Below, in pieces: positions 9,529-20,180 of a stretch of DNA of 64,000 bases; the first letter of the stretch is position 1; every line of letters starts with the position of its first letter. The notes below the pieces were generated by a model. It was not told where the DNA came from. It saw only the letters and a program-made list of their open reading frames with translations, and made no database searches. Position numbers and translations under genes: made by a program. Source of the DNA: a bacterium (GTDB lineage Bacteria; Myxococcota_A; Bradymonadia; UBA7976; UBA1532); NCBI GenBank assembly GCA_030427205.1, contig JAUHXC010000038.1, forward strand, positions 39,839-103,838. The letters run 5' to 3'.

Positions 9529-10170
9529 TCAGACGCCGGCGGCCGCGGCGAAGACGAGCTGGGCGCCGAAGTAGAGCGGCACGCCCCACAGCCGGTTGCG
9601 GAAGCCGCCGTTCTTGAAGCGATCGACGCCCACCGAGATGTCGGAGGCGACGAACAGCGTGGCGGCGATCGGCTCGCGGATGTCGCCGGCGGCGGCGTAG
9701 GTGCCCACCGACAAGGCGGCCATCGAGCAGATGACGACGATATAGGCCACCACCGGCGCCTGCAGCAGCCGCGGCACGTCGGGGCTCAGCCAGCGGTGCA
9801 CGACGACCCCGAAGACGATCAGCGGCGCCGCGGCGATGGCCACCGCGCCCAGGTCGACGCCGCGCACGGCGAAGGCGACCGAGTAGGCCACGTGCCCCAG
9901 CAGGAAAGCGCCGAGGCCGGCGAGAAACGGCAGCCCGGTCGACCGCGGGATGAGCAGGATGTCGCCCAGGGCCGACAGCGAGAGCCCGACGATGACCGTG
10001 ATACCGAAGGCGTGATGATGCGCGTCGACCATGAACGCGGCGCTGATGAACGCCGCCGAGGCCAGCGGCTTGAACAGCCACTTGAGCCGCTGGTCGTGGC
10101 GCCGCTCGCCCCACAAGAGCCCGACGGTGCACACCGCGCAGACCGCGGCGGCGATGTGATAGCCGGACAT
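9529..10170 (-). CDS. YhhN-family lysoplasmalogenase-like membrane protein
   Basis: A 213-residue protein with about eight hydrophobic helices and the YhhN/TMEM86 pattern: an N-terminal KPLASAAFISAA segment, the SALGDILLIPR stretch with its Asp, and a late SDISVGVDRFKN motif. Characterised relatives hydrolyse the vinyl-ether bond of lysoplasmalogens. Plasmalogens are known from myxobacteria, so the activity is plausible here. The gene begins inside the stop codon of the Pup-ligase-like gene (TGATG at 10168-10172), so the two are translationally coupled, linking a membrane-lipid enzyme to the modifier system. Confidence 0.88.
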   Translation of the reverse strand: MSGYHIAAAVCAVCTVGLLWGERRHDQRLKWLFKPLASAAFISAAFMVDAHHHAFGITVIVGLSLSALGDILLIPRSTGLPFLAGLGAFLLGHVAYSVAFAVRGVDLGAVAIAAAPLIVFGVVVHRWLSPDVPRLLQAPVVAYIVVICSMAALSVGTYAAAGDIREPIAATLFVASDISVGVDRFKNGGFRNRLWGVPLYFGAQLVFAAAAGV

Positions 10171-11897
10171 CAACTCTCCTCTCGTCGGGCGTCGCGGCGG
10201 GCGCGGAACGCGTCGATGCGCACGATCTTGCGCTCGAGGCCCGCGCCGATGCGCGCCTCGTGCCAGCCGATGACCGCGGGCGTCGCGCCGTCGGCCAGCT
10301 CGCGGATCAAGCGCCCGCGCTGACGGGCGGGCGAGGCCTCGGGCGCCTCGTGGATGGCGGCAGCGGCCTCTTCGGGGCCGACGAGCACCGGCGCGATGCC
10401 CGCCGCCTCCATCTGCGCGACCGGGCCGTCGACCAGCTCGTGGTAGCGCAGGTCGATCTTCTTGCGCACGGGGTGGGTCGCGCCGGCGGCGGCGGCCTCC
10501 ATCAGATAGCGTTTGCTGATCCAGTCGATCCGGCCGACGAGGCCGCCCGGGTCGTCGGCGAGCGTATCGAGCGCCTCGCCCCACAGGCGCACGACGTCGT
10601 GGGCCTCCATCGACGCCGCGGGGTGATCGGCCAGCCAGGCCCGCGCCCGCTCGAGGTACCAGCGCTGCAGCTCGATGGCGGTCAGCGTCCGGCCGTCGCG
10701 GGTCGCGACCGCCGCGGCGAGCGTCGGGTCGTCGGTCAGCGCGTGCAGCGCGGCGATCGGACGCCGCAGTCGGGGCGCGTCGTGCAGCGCGCCGGCCTCG
10801 GCCATGTCGAGCACCAGCAGCGTGGTGCCCAGCTTGAGGTACTCGGCGACCTGACAGCGGTTGGCGTCGGCCAGCCCGAGCTGCATGCGCTGGCGGCGGG
10901 CGAAGAGCCCGGGCAGGCCCGAGGCGTCGAAGACCAGCAGCCGCTGCAGCCCCTTGAGGTGGTTGCCGGTGTCGAAGATCGCCCGGCCGACGGGCGCCGC
11001 CGAGCTGCGCATCAGCCGGCGGATCGACGGCGCCTTCTCGCTGAGCAGGAACCGCCCGTCGGGCTCGACGGTGCCGGTGCCGCTGACGATCGGGCGGCTG
11101 ACGAAGAAGCCGGCGGTGGTCTGGCGGATGGTGCGAAACGCGCACAGGCGCAGCAGCCACGCGTAGGGCAGCACCGCGGGCATCGCCAGCAGCATGTCGA
11201 GCCAGCTCGCCAGCCGGGTCATGATCCGCTGGGCCCGCTTCTCGGGATCGCGGGCGATCACCGTGAAGATGTCGGGGCGATCGAGCCCGCGCAGCTGCAC
11301 GTAGATGGTGTCGATGATGATGCCGGCGACGCCGACGACGAAGATGAGCAGGATGAGCGCCACCAGGATCATCCAGCAGACGAGCACGTCGACCAGCATC
11401 ACCGGCACCAGCAGCGCCAGCCCGAGCCGGTAGAGCCACAGCATCGGCCCGCGGGCCAGCTCGGCCTCGAAGTTCTCCTGCACCCCGTAGACGTTGCCCT
11501 CGGCGTCGCGGCCGTTCTTGAGCAGGCCCAGCGCGCCGGGGTGGCCGTCGAGGCGCAGCCGGGCGGCGGCGTCGGGCAGGGCGTCGGCGAGCAGGGCCTC
11601 TTGCGCGCGTTGATAGAGCAGCAGCTGCCCCGGGCCGCGGCACTCGGGCGTGCTGGCCTCGATCAGGCCGCCGTCGGGGTCGGTGGGCGAGCGCTCGAAG
11701 TACAAGCCGCCGCCGTTGGCGGTGAAGAGCTGCTCGTGGGAGTAGCGGCGCCGTCCGGGCAGGGTCGCGACCCGCGCGCGGACCACCGCGGCCACCGCTT
11801 CGAAGATGACGTGCTTGTCCGGCTGCCGGTCACCCGGGGCGGATGGGCTGAAGCGAATGGCGTATTCGGTCTCGAGGCCGGCGAGCCGGTCGAGCAC
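10170..11897 (-). CDS. Pup ligase/Dop-family (PafA-Dop) enzyme with an inserted membrane segment
   Basis: A 575-residue member of the PafA/Dop carboxylate-amine ligase family, which attaches or removes Pup. Family marks in order: LETEY at 8-12, NGGGLYFE at 61-68, STPEC at 82-86, LLKNGRDAEGNVYG at 125-138 with QENF, FFVSRPIVSGTG at 264-275, ADANRCQVAEYLKLGTTLLV near 344-362, RIDWISKRYL near 456-465, and KIDLRYHEL at 480-488. PafA carries a catalytic Asp in LYLD; by my alignment Glu68 stands there. A strongly hydrophobic stretch (about 151-199) and a second one (231-252) are absent from soluble PafA/Dop, so the enzyme is probably membrane-bound. The start codon is GTG with GGAG 7 bp upstream, 30 bp after the Pup-like gene. 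Ligase or depupylase activity cannot be decided from sequence. Confidence 0.88.
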   Translation of the reverse strand: MLDRLAGLETEYAIRFSPSAPGDRQPDKHVIFEAVAAVVRARVATLPGRRRYSHEQLFTANGGGLYFERSPTDPDGGLIEASTPECRGPGQLLLYQRAQEALLADALPDAAARLRLDGHPGALGLLKNGRDAEGNVYGVQENFEAELARGPMLWLYRLGLALLVPVMLVDVLVCWMILVALILLIFVVGVAGIIIDTIYVQLRGLDRPDIFTVIARDPEKRAQRIMTRLASWLDMLLAMPAVLPYAWLLRLCAFRTIRQTTAGFFVSRPIVSGTGTVEPDGRFLLSEKAPSIRRLMRSSAAPVGRAIFDTGNHLKGLQRLLVFDASGLPGLFARRQRMQLGLADANRCQVAEYLKLGTTLLVLDMAEAGALHDAPRLRRPIAALHALTDDPTLAAAVATRDGRTLTAIELQRWYLERARAWLADHPAASMEAHDVVRLWGEALDTLADDPGGLVGRIDWISKRYLMEAAAAGATHPVRKKIDLRYHELVDGPVAQMEAAGIAPVLVGPEEAAAAIHEAPEASPARQRGRLIRELADGATPAVIGWHEARIGAGLERKIVRIDAFRARRDARREES

Positions 11898-11927
11898 GGC
11901 GGGGCTCCGTTCGTCGGCCCGGAGGGG

Positions 11928-12086
11928 CTACTCGCCGCCGCCGGGCACCCGGGTCTCGCGCAGGTAGCGCTCGGGCGCGGTGCGCGCGTCGGCGGCGACG
12001 CGGCGCACGATCTCGGCGAGGGCCTGCTTCTTGGGGGACTCGGTCGGGGTCTGCTGAGGGCGGGCGAAGGCCAGCGGGCTGTGCAT
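11928..12086 (-). CDS. Pup/UBact-like protein modifier ending in Gly-Gly-Gly-Glu
   Basis: A 52-residue protein: a Pro/Gln/Thr-rich disordered N-terminus, a short charged helix (ALAEIVRRVAADAR) and the C-terminal tail RETRVPGGGE. Pup proteins (about 60-65 residues) are disordered, carry one helix that is read by their ligase, and act through a C-terminal GGE (or GGQ, deamidated to GGE). Here the Glu is encoded directly, as in UBact, so no deamidation would be needed. The identification rests on the size, the tail, and position directly before a PafA/Dop-family gene. ATG at 12084-12086, stop TAG at 11928-11930. It heads the operon and is divergent from the SDR gene. Confidence 0.8.
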   Translation of the reverse strand: MHSPLAFARPQQTPTESPKKQALAEIVRRVAADARTAPERYLRETRVPGGGE

Positions 12087-12148
12087 GATACACCTCGTGG
12101 TCGGTTGACCGTCGCGGTCGGTGCGGGCAGCATACCACCGCTCGGGTA

Positions 12149-12170
12149 GCGCAGACGAGCCTGTCTGCGC
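12149..12170. promoter_or_regulatory. 8-bp inverted repeat between the Pup-like gene and the divergent SDR gene
   Basis: A perfect dyad GCGCAGAC-6 bp-GTCTGCGC sits in the 101-bp divergent intergenic region, 17 bp before the SDR start and about 62 bp before the Pup-like start. Its size and symmetry suit a repressor or activator site; a short RNA hairpin in the SDR leader is also possible. No regulator gene is adjacent. Confidence 0.4.
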
Positions 12171-12187
12171 CGTAGAGGAGATACCAC

Positions 12188-12871
12188 ATGCGCGCATTCG
12201 TCGCAGGGGCCACCGGCTTGACCGGTCGATCGGTGGTCGAGGTCGCCGTGCAGCGCGGCCTGGAGACGGTGGCCCACGTGCGCCCCGACTCGTCGCGGCT
12301 CGCCGAGTGGACCACCCGCTTCGAATCGCTCGGCGCCCGGGTCGCTACCCATCCGTGGACGCCGGACGGCATGCAGCGCGCCATGGCGCAGCACCGGCCG
12401 ACCCACGTCTTCTGCCTGCTCGGCACGACGGCGAAGCGGGCCCGGGCCGGAGACGGCGACTATCGGGCGGTCGACTTCGGGCTGACGGTGATGCTCATCG
12501 ACGCGGTGAAGGCCGCCGGCCTCGAGTCGACCCGGGTGATCTATCTGTCGTCGCTGGGGGCCGACAAGCCGCGCGGGGCCTACCTGCAGGCCCGGGCCGA
12601 CGTCGAGGCCCACCTGCGGGCCAGCGGCCTGCCCCACACCATCGCCCGGCCGTCGTTCATCGTGGGCGATCGCGATCGGGCGCGGGTCGGCGAGACGGTG
12701 GGCGCGGCGGTGGCCGACGCGCCGCTCAAGCTGATCGGCTGGCTCGGCGGGCGCCGCACGGCCGATCGACTGCGCTCGATCGACGGCCCGACCCTGGCCG
12801 CCGGGCTGGTGCGCGCCGCGCTCGACCCGCAGGCCGAGGGCGCGGTGCTCGACAGCGCGGACCTGCGCTGA
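12188..12871 (+). CDS. Atypical short-chain dehydrogenase/NAD(P)-binding epimerase-like protein
   Basis: A 227-residue Rossmann protein of the NmrA/HTATIP2-like atypical SDR group. The nucleotide-binding turn GATGLTG lies at residues 7-13, followed by the strand FCLLGTTAKRA, SSLGADKPRGAYLQAR near 120 (a Tyr and Lys/Arg arrangement of the SDR type), and ARPSFIVGDR. Small oxidoreductases of this type act on unknown substrates or serve as NADPH sensors. GAGGAGAT precedes the ATG. It is divergently transcribed from the Pup-like operon and shares its control region. Confidence 0.88.
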   Translation: MRAFVAGATGLTGRSVVEVAVQRGLETVAHVRPDSSRLAEWTTRFESLGARVATHPWTPDGMQRAMAQHRPTHVFCLLGTTAKRARAGDGDYRAVDFGLTVMLIDAVKAAGLESTRVIYLSSLGADKPRGAYLQARADVEAHLRASGLPHTIARPSFIVGDRDRARVGETVGAAVADAPLKLIGWLGGRRTADRLRSIDGPTLAAGLVRAALDPQAEGAVLDSADLR

Positions 12872-12901
12872 GCCGACGCGCCGCCCGCCATCCCCCGCCG
12901 A

Positions 12902-16645
<3,744 letters not shown>

Positions 16646-16752
16646 CGTGTCGGCTCCCCCGGGCCTCGCGGCGTCGCGCCCCCGGAAGTCACCAACGTCA
16701 CCGAACCCTGCGACCGTGTCAACGTCGGTCAGCCGCACCGGAGCCAGACACT

Positions 16753-16781
16753 TGCACACTCCATGGATCCATGGAATAAAG
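16753..16781 (+). promoter_or_regulatory. Promoter of the ArsR gene with a 16-bp palindrome filling the spacer
   Basis: A -35-like TTGCAC (16753-16758) and a -10-like ATAAAG (16776-16781) are 17 bp apart. The spacer contains the perfect palindrome TCCATGGATCCATGGA (16760-16775), a natural operator for the repressor encoded next. The -10 lies only 4 bp before the ATG at 16786, so the transcript would be leaderless or nearly so. Confidence 0.6.
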
Positions 16782-16785
16782 CCGC

Positions 16786-17112
16786 ATGACCGATGAGCAC
16801 ACCGTGCCCAGCCGCGACGACCACCACGTGCCCGACGACGTCCTGGCCCGGGTGGCCAAGATATTCTCCGCGGCGGCCAACCCCGATCGGCTGCGCCTGC
16901 TGGAGTGCCTGCGGGCCGGCGAGGCCTGCGTCTCGGGCCTCGCCGAGCACCTCGGCGAGCCGATCACCACGACGTCGAACCGCCTGCAGACGCTGGCCCG
17001 CGGTGGGCTGGTGACTCGCCGGCGCCAAGACCGCCACCAGTTCTACAGCCTGGCCGACGAGCACGTCGTCCGACTTCTGGACATGGCCCTGGAACACGCG
17101 GGCCACATCTGA
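16786..17112 (+). CDS. ArsR/SmtB-family zinc-type metal-sensing repressor
   Basis: A 108-residue winged-helix repressor. The recognition region is CVSGLAEHLGEPITTTSNRLQTL with the wing LVTRRRQDRHQFYSL. The C-terminal helix holds Asp91, His93, His104 and His107, the same spacing (2, 11, 3) as the alpha-5 site of CzrA/SmtB that binds Zn(II) or Co(II); an arsenic-type CxC site is absent. Family role: released from DNA when metal binds. The overlapping palindrome in its own promoter suggests autoregulation, and the His-rich protein 22 bp downstream is the likely co-regulated target. No transporter gene is adjacent. Confidence 0.92.
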   Translation: MTDEHTVPSRDDHHVPDDVLARVAKIFSAAANPDRLRLLECLRAGEACVSGLAEHLGEPITTTSNRLQTLARGGLVTRRRQDRHQFYSLADEHVVRLLDMALEHAGHI

Positions 17113-17134
17113 ACAACCCGAGAGGAGCACCCGA

Positions 17135-17479
17135 ATGTCCTGCGAAACGCACCACGACCACGCCCATCAGCACGGCCCCGACTGCGGCCACACCGCCGTG
17201 CGGCACGGCGACCACGTCGACTACCTGCACGACGGGCACCTGCATCACCCGCACGGCGACCACGTGGACGAGCACGTGCTCGACGTGAACCCGACCAACC
17301 CCGCCGCGTGCACCCCGGACCACAGCTGCGGCGGCCACGCCGACGACCATGTGCACGGGCCCGGCTGCGGACATCCGGCGGTGCCGCACGGCGACCACGT
17401 CGACTATCTCGTCGACGGCCACCTGCACCACCCGCACGATGGCCACTGCGACCATCACGGCGCGCTGACCACCGCCTGA
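17135..17479 (+). CDS. Histidine-rich metal-binding protein with an internal duplication
   Basis: A 114-residue protein with about 30 His. It consists of two copies of a unit that contains HGPxCGHxAVxHGDHVDYL and DGHLHHPH (about residues 13-48 and 72-106), joined by a Cys-containing linker. No signal peptide or membrane helix is seen, so it is probably a cytosolic chelator or store for zinc, nickel or cobalt. GAGAGGAG lies 8 bp before the ATG. Its position behind a Zn-type ArsR gene supports metal-induced expression. The family is common as an unnamed companion of metal regulators in GC-rich bacteria. Confidence 0.88.
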   Translation: MSCETHHDHAHQHGPDCGHTAVRHGDHVDYLHDGHLHHPHGDHVDEHVLDVNPTNPAACTPDHSCGGHADDHVHGPGCGHPAVPHGDHVDYLVDGHLHHPHDGHCDHHGALTTA

Positions 17480-17492
17480 TCGGCCCCCTCGG

Positions 17493-19088
17493 TCAGAAGG
17501 CGGCCATGCCCTTGAGCCCCGAGACGGCGCCCAGCATGCTGCGCTGCCCGGGCACGCTGTCCTTGAGCCAGCAGCGGTTGCCCAGCCCGGTGGGCTCGGT
17601 GGTCATCGTCCAGGCCACGCAGCGGCCCTCGTCCTCGCACGCCGCCTGACAGACCTGGGGGTCGGGGGTGCCCACCGCGAAGCTGCGGTAGTCCCGACCC
17701 GGGCGGTCGACGTTGTACTGGAAGCCGCGGCGCACGCCCGAGACCCCGATGTTGCTCGGCTGAGCCGGCCGCACCTCGTCCTTGAGCCAGCAGCGGCGGG
17801 TCGAGGTGTTGTACGTCCAGGCCTTGCACGGCGCGTCGCCGGCGCACTGGCGGGCGCAGGCCGTCGGGTCGGCCACGTTGCCGATCGAGCGGTAGTCGCC
17901 GCCGTTGCGGTCGTAGCCGAACTCGAGCCCCCGGCGGGCGCCGGTCGCGCAGCCCGCGCAGCTGCGCCCCAAACCGGCGCGATCCTTCAGCCAGCAGCGG
18001 TCGTTGCTGTAGACGTAGGTGTAGGCCTCGCAGCGGTTGTCGGCGGCGCAGCGCGCCTCGCAGCGCTCGACGGTGCTCTCGATGGTCACCGCGTAGTCAT
18101 TGCCCGCGCGATCCATGCCGTACTCCCGGGTCGAGGGCAGCCCGCTGTGCATGTTCGGCGCCGGCACCGGATGCGGCACCGCGTCCTTGAGCCAGCAGCG
18201 GCCGTCGTTGCCGTTGTAGGTGAACGCCCGGCAGCGCTCGTCATCGTCGCACATGTCGCGGCACTGGTACTGCCGGTTGGGGCCGAGCACCGCCACCCGG
18301 AAGTCGTGACCCGGGCGGTTGAAGCCGGGCTCGATGGCGCCCATGTGCGACCGCATCGTGGCCTCGATACGCTCCTTGTAGATCTCGACCATGCCGAAGA
18401 TGTCCTGCCCGCCGCCGCCGTAGCCGCTGTTGACGCCGACGAGCATGCCGCTGCCCCAGCGCGAGCCGAGGAAGAGCGGACCGCCGGAGTCCCCGGGGCA
18501 CAGCGCGGTGCTGTCGCCGTAGCCGAAGGTGATCGCCCGCTTGCTGACGCTGCCGGTCTCGTCCGCCCGGTTCGTGCAGCCGAAGCCGAACGCGGTGACC
18601 TGCTCGTCGGCGTTCGGCCGGCGCCAGCCGAGCGTCGCCGGCCGGGCCACGTTGTCGGGCACCGCCGCCGAGAGCTGGGCCAGCGCGATGTCCCGCGAGC
18701 CGACGGCGTTATTGCCCGGGCCCGCCGGGTCGCCGTCGAAGCTCATCGTCACGTTGATGGCGTAGCGGTTGCCGCCCAGCCAGAACTCGCCGCCCTGGGG
18801 GTTGCCATAGCCCACGCAATGCGCGGCGGTGAGGATGTAGCGCGGCGCGACGAGCGTCGCGGTGCAGAAGCCGCCGCCGGGCGGCAGAAACAACCCGACC
18901 TCGGGCCGGGCGGTGGTCATGATGCCGCCGACGATGCCCTGCTCGATGCTGCCGATCTCGGGGGCGAGGCTCTCGCCGTCACGCAGCGGCTCGTCGGCGT
19001 GCATCGGGGCGCAGGCAGAGAGCGCGGCGGCGAGGCCGACGGCGGCGATGCGGGTCAGGCTGCGGGTTGCGCGGTGGGTGCGGTTCAT
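17493..19088 (-). CDS. Secreted trypsin-like serine protease (S1) with four PAN/Apple-like domains
   Basis: A 531-residue protein: lipoprotein-like signal peptide (LAAALSACAP), then an S1 protease domain with the triad His in LTAAHC, Asp in SRDIALAQL and Ser in CPGDSGGP. It begins with a propeptide junction IVGGIMT, as in zymogens that need cleavage. Four repeats follow from about residue 275, each with GxDY/FR, Cys pairs and a closing CWLKD, the signature of PAN/Apple domains that bind proteins or glycans. The start at 19088 has AAGGAG upstream. An outer-surface or released protease with adhesive modules fits a predatory lifestyle (inference). Convergent with the His-rich gene. Confidence 0.92.
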   Translation of the reverse strand: MNRTHRATRSLTRIAAVGLAAALSACAPMHADEPLRDGESLAPEIGSIEQGIVGGIMTTARPEVGLFLPPGGGFCTATLVAPRYILTAAHCVGYGNPQGGEFWLGGNRYAINVTMSFDGDPAGPGNNAVGSRDIALAQLSAAVPDNVARPATLGWRRPNADEQVTAFGFGCTNRADETGSVSKRAITFGYGDSTALCPGDSGGPLFLGSRWGSGMLVGVNSGYGGGGQDIFGMVEIYKERIEATMRSHMGAIEPGFNRPGHDFRVAVLGPNRQYQCRDMCDDDERCRAFTYNGNDGRCWLKDAVPHPVPAPNMHSGLPSTREYGMDRAGNDYAVTIESTVERCEARCAADNRCEAYTYVYSNDRCWLKDRAGLGRSCAGCATGARRGLEFGYDRNGGDYRSIGNVADPTACARQCAGDAPCKAWTYNTSTRRCWLKDEVRPAQPSNIGVSGVRRGFQYNVDRPGRDYRSFAVGTPDPQVCQAACEDEGRCVAWTMTTEPTGLGNRCWLKDSVPGQRSMLGAVSGLKGMAAF

Positions 19089-19277
19089 CTCGGCTCCTTG
19101 TCGAAGTGGCCAGCTGGCCGGTTCGATCGGGGGTAGCCGAGCGCGGCGGGCGCCCTTTTTTTTCTGCGGCCGTTTTTTTCTTCGGGGACCATTCCTCCAG
19201 CGACCCACCGCCGAGCGCGGGCGTATGGGCGTCGCGCCGGTCCGGGTATGATGCGGGCCCTCGAGCCAGGAGGCCCC

Positions 19278-20066
19278 GTGCGCGAGATCGCCCGCTACCG
19301 CCGCGCGCTGCCCGTCGGCCTCGACCGCATGTTCGAGAACGCGCTCGACTGGCAGCACCTGCCGCACCTGCACCGCACCACCTTCACCGACGCGACGCTG
19401 CTCGACGAGGGCGACGACTTCTGGGAGGCCCGGCTGGCGCTGGCGGGCTTCGGGCCGCTGACCCAGGACGTGCGGCTGACCCTCGACCCGGCGACGGGCG
19501 TCTGGGTCTCGGAGGTGCGCGCGGGCGTCGCGAAGGGCATGGTCATCCACACCACCGCGATCGCCGAGGGGCCGCGCGCGATCACCGTCGACGTGCGCTT
19601 CCGGGTGCCGGGGCGGCGCCCGTGGAACCGCTGGCTCGGGCGGCGCATGGTCGAGACCTATCGGGTGCTCTACGACGAAGACGAGGCGATGATGGTCGAG
19701 CGGCAGGCGCAGCTCGACCGCCGCCGTACGGGGGCCGACGGGCCGGTGCGCCTGGGCACCGAGGCCGAGATCGGCCGACCGGGCTTCAGCTTCGCCCACC
19801 GCGGCCGCACATTCGCCGTCGCCCGGGTCGACGGCGCCTGGATCGCGTGGTCGACGCTGTGCCCCCACTGGCTGGGTCCACTGGGCGGGCAGGCGCCGGT
19901 CGACGGCTGCGTCGAGTGTCCGTGGCATGGCTATCGCTTCGACGTGCGCACCGGGCGGTGCCTGGACCATCCGCTGAAGCTGACGCCGGCGCCGAGGCTC
20001 AACCGGGATGCGGACGGGGTGTATTGGGCGGGCGCTGAGCCGCAGGCGGCAGACACATCGACGTGA
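19278..20066 (+). CDS. Rieske oxygenase-like protein with catalytic domain first and Rieske domain last
   Basis: About 262 residues. Near the N-terminus is NALDWQHLPHLH, matching the mononuclear-iron motif NxxDxxHxxxxH of ring-hydroxylating oxygenases (Asp24, His27, His32). DEDEAMMVERQ near 133-143 supplies the third-ligand region (E/D-D...Q). The C-terminal 80 residues form a Rieske [2Fe-2S] domain with CPH (195-197) and CPWH (214-217). Normal oxygenase alpha subunits have the Rieske domain first, so the order is reversed. I prefer GTG at 19278, 4 bp after AGGAGG; ATG at 19248 is in frame but has a poor site. No ferredoxin or reductase gene is next to it. Confidence 0.88.
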   Translation: MREIARYRRALPVGLDRMFENALDWQHLPHLHRTTFTDATLLDEGDDFWEARLALAGFGPLTQDVRLTLDPATGVWVSEVRAGVAKGMVIHTTAIAEGPRAITVDVRFRVPGRRPWNRWLGRRMVETYRVLYDEDEAMMVERQAQLDRRRTGADGPVRLGTEAEIGRPGFSFAHRGRTFAVARVDGAWIAWSTLCPHWLGPLGGQAPVDGCVECPWHGYRFDVRTGRCLDHPLKLTPAPRLNRDADGVYWAGAEPQAADTST

Positions 20067-20180
20067 TGCTACATATGAACCAAACAACAACAAACGATCA
20101 GTATATAACGAAATCATTTGCGTTTCCTGACCATTCTGGGCGTACATGAGGATGTCCGAGAGAGCCTCCCGGAGTTCATC
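20067..20180 (+). promoter_or_regulatory. AT-rich promoter region of the second MopE/FGE lipoprotein
   Basis: This 114-bp stretch is far more AT-rich than its surroundings and holds a -10-like TATAAC (20104-20109) inside GTATATAACG, followed by an untranslated leader up to the GTG at 20181. I see no convincing -35 box, so an activator or alternative sigma factor may be needed. Confidence 0.4.

Noticed and set aside
19148..19179. GGGCGCCC followed by eight T, then a T7 tract, as an intrinsic terminator
   Set aside because: The palindrome has no loop to form a stem, and the site lies between two divergent genes with no plus-strand gene ending there.
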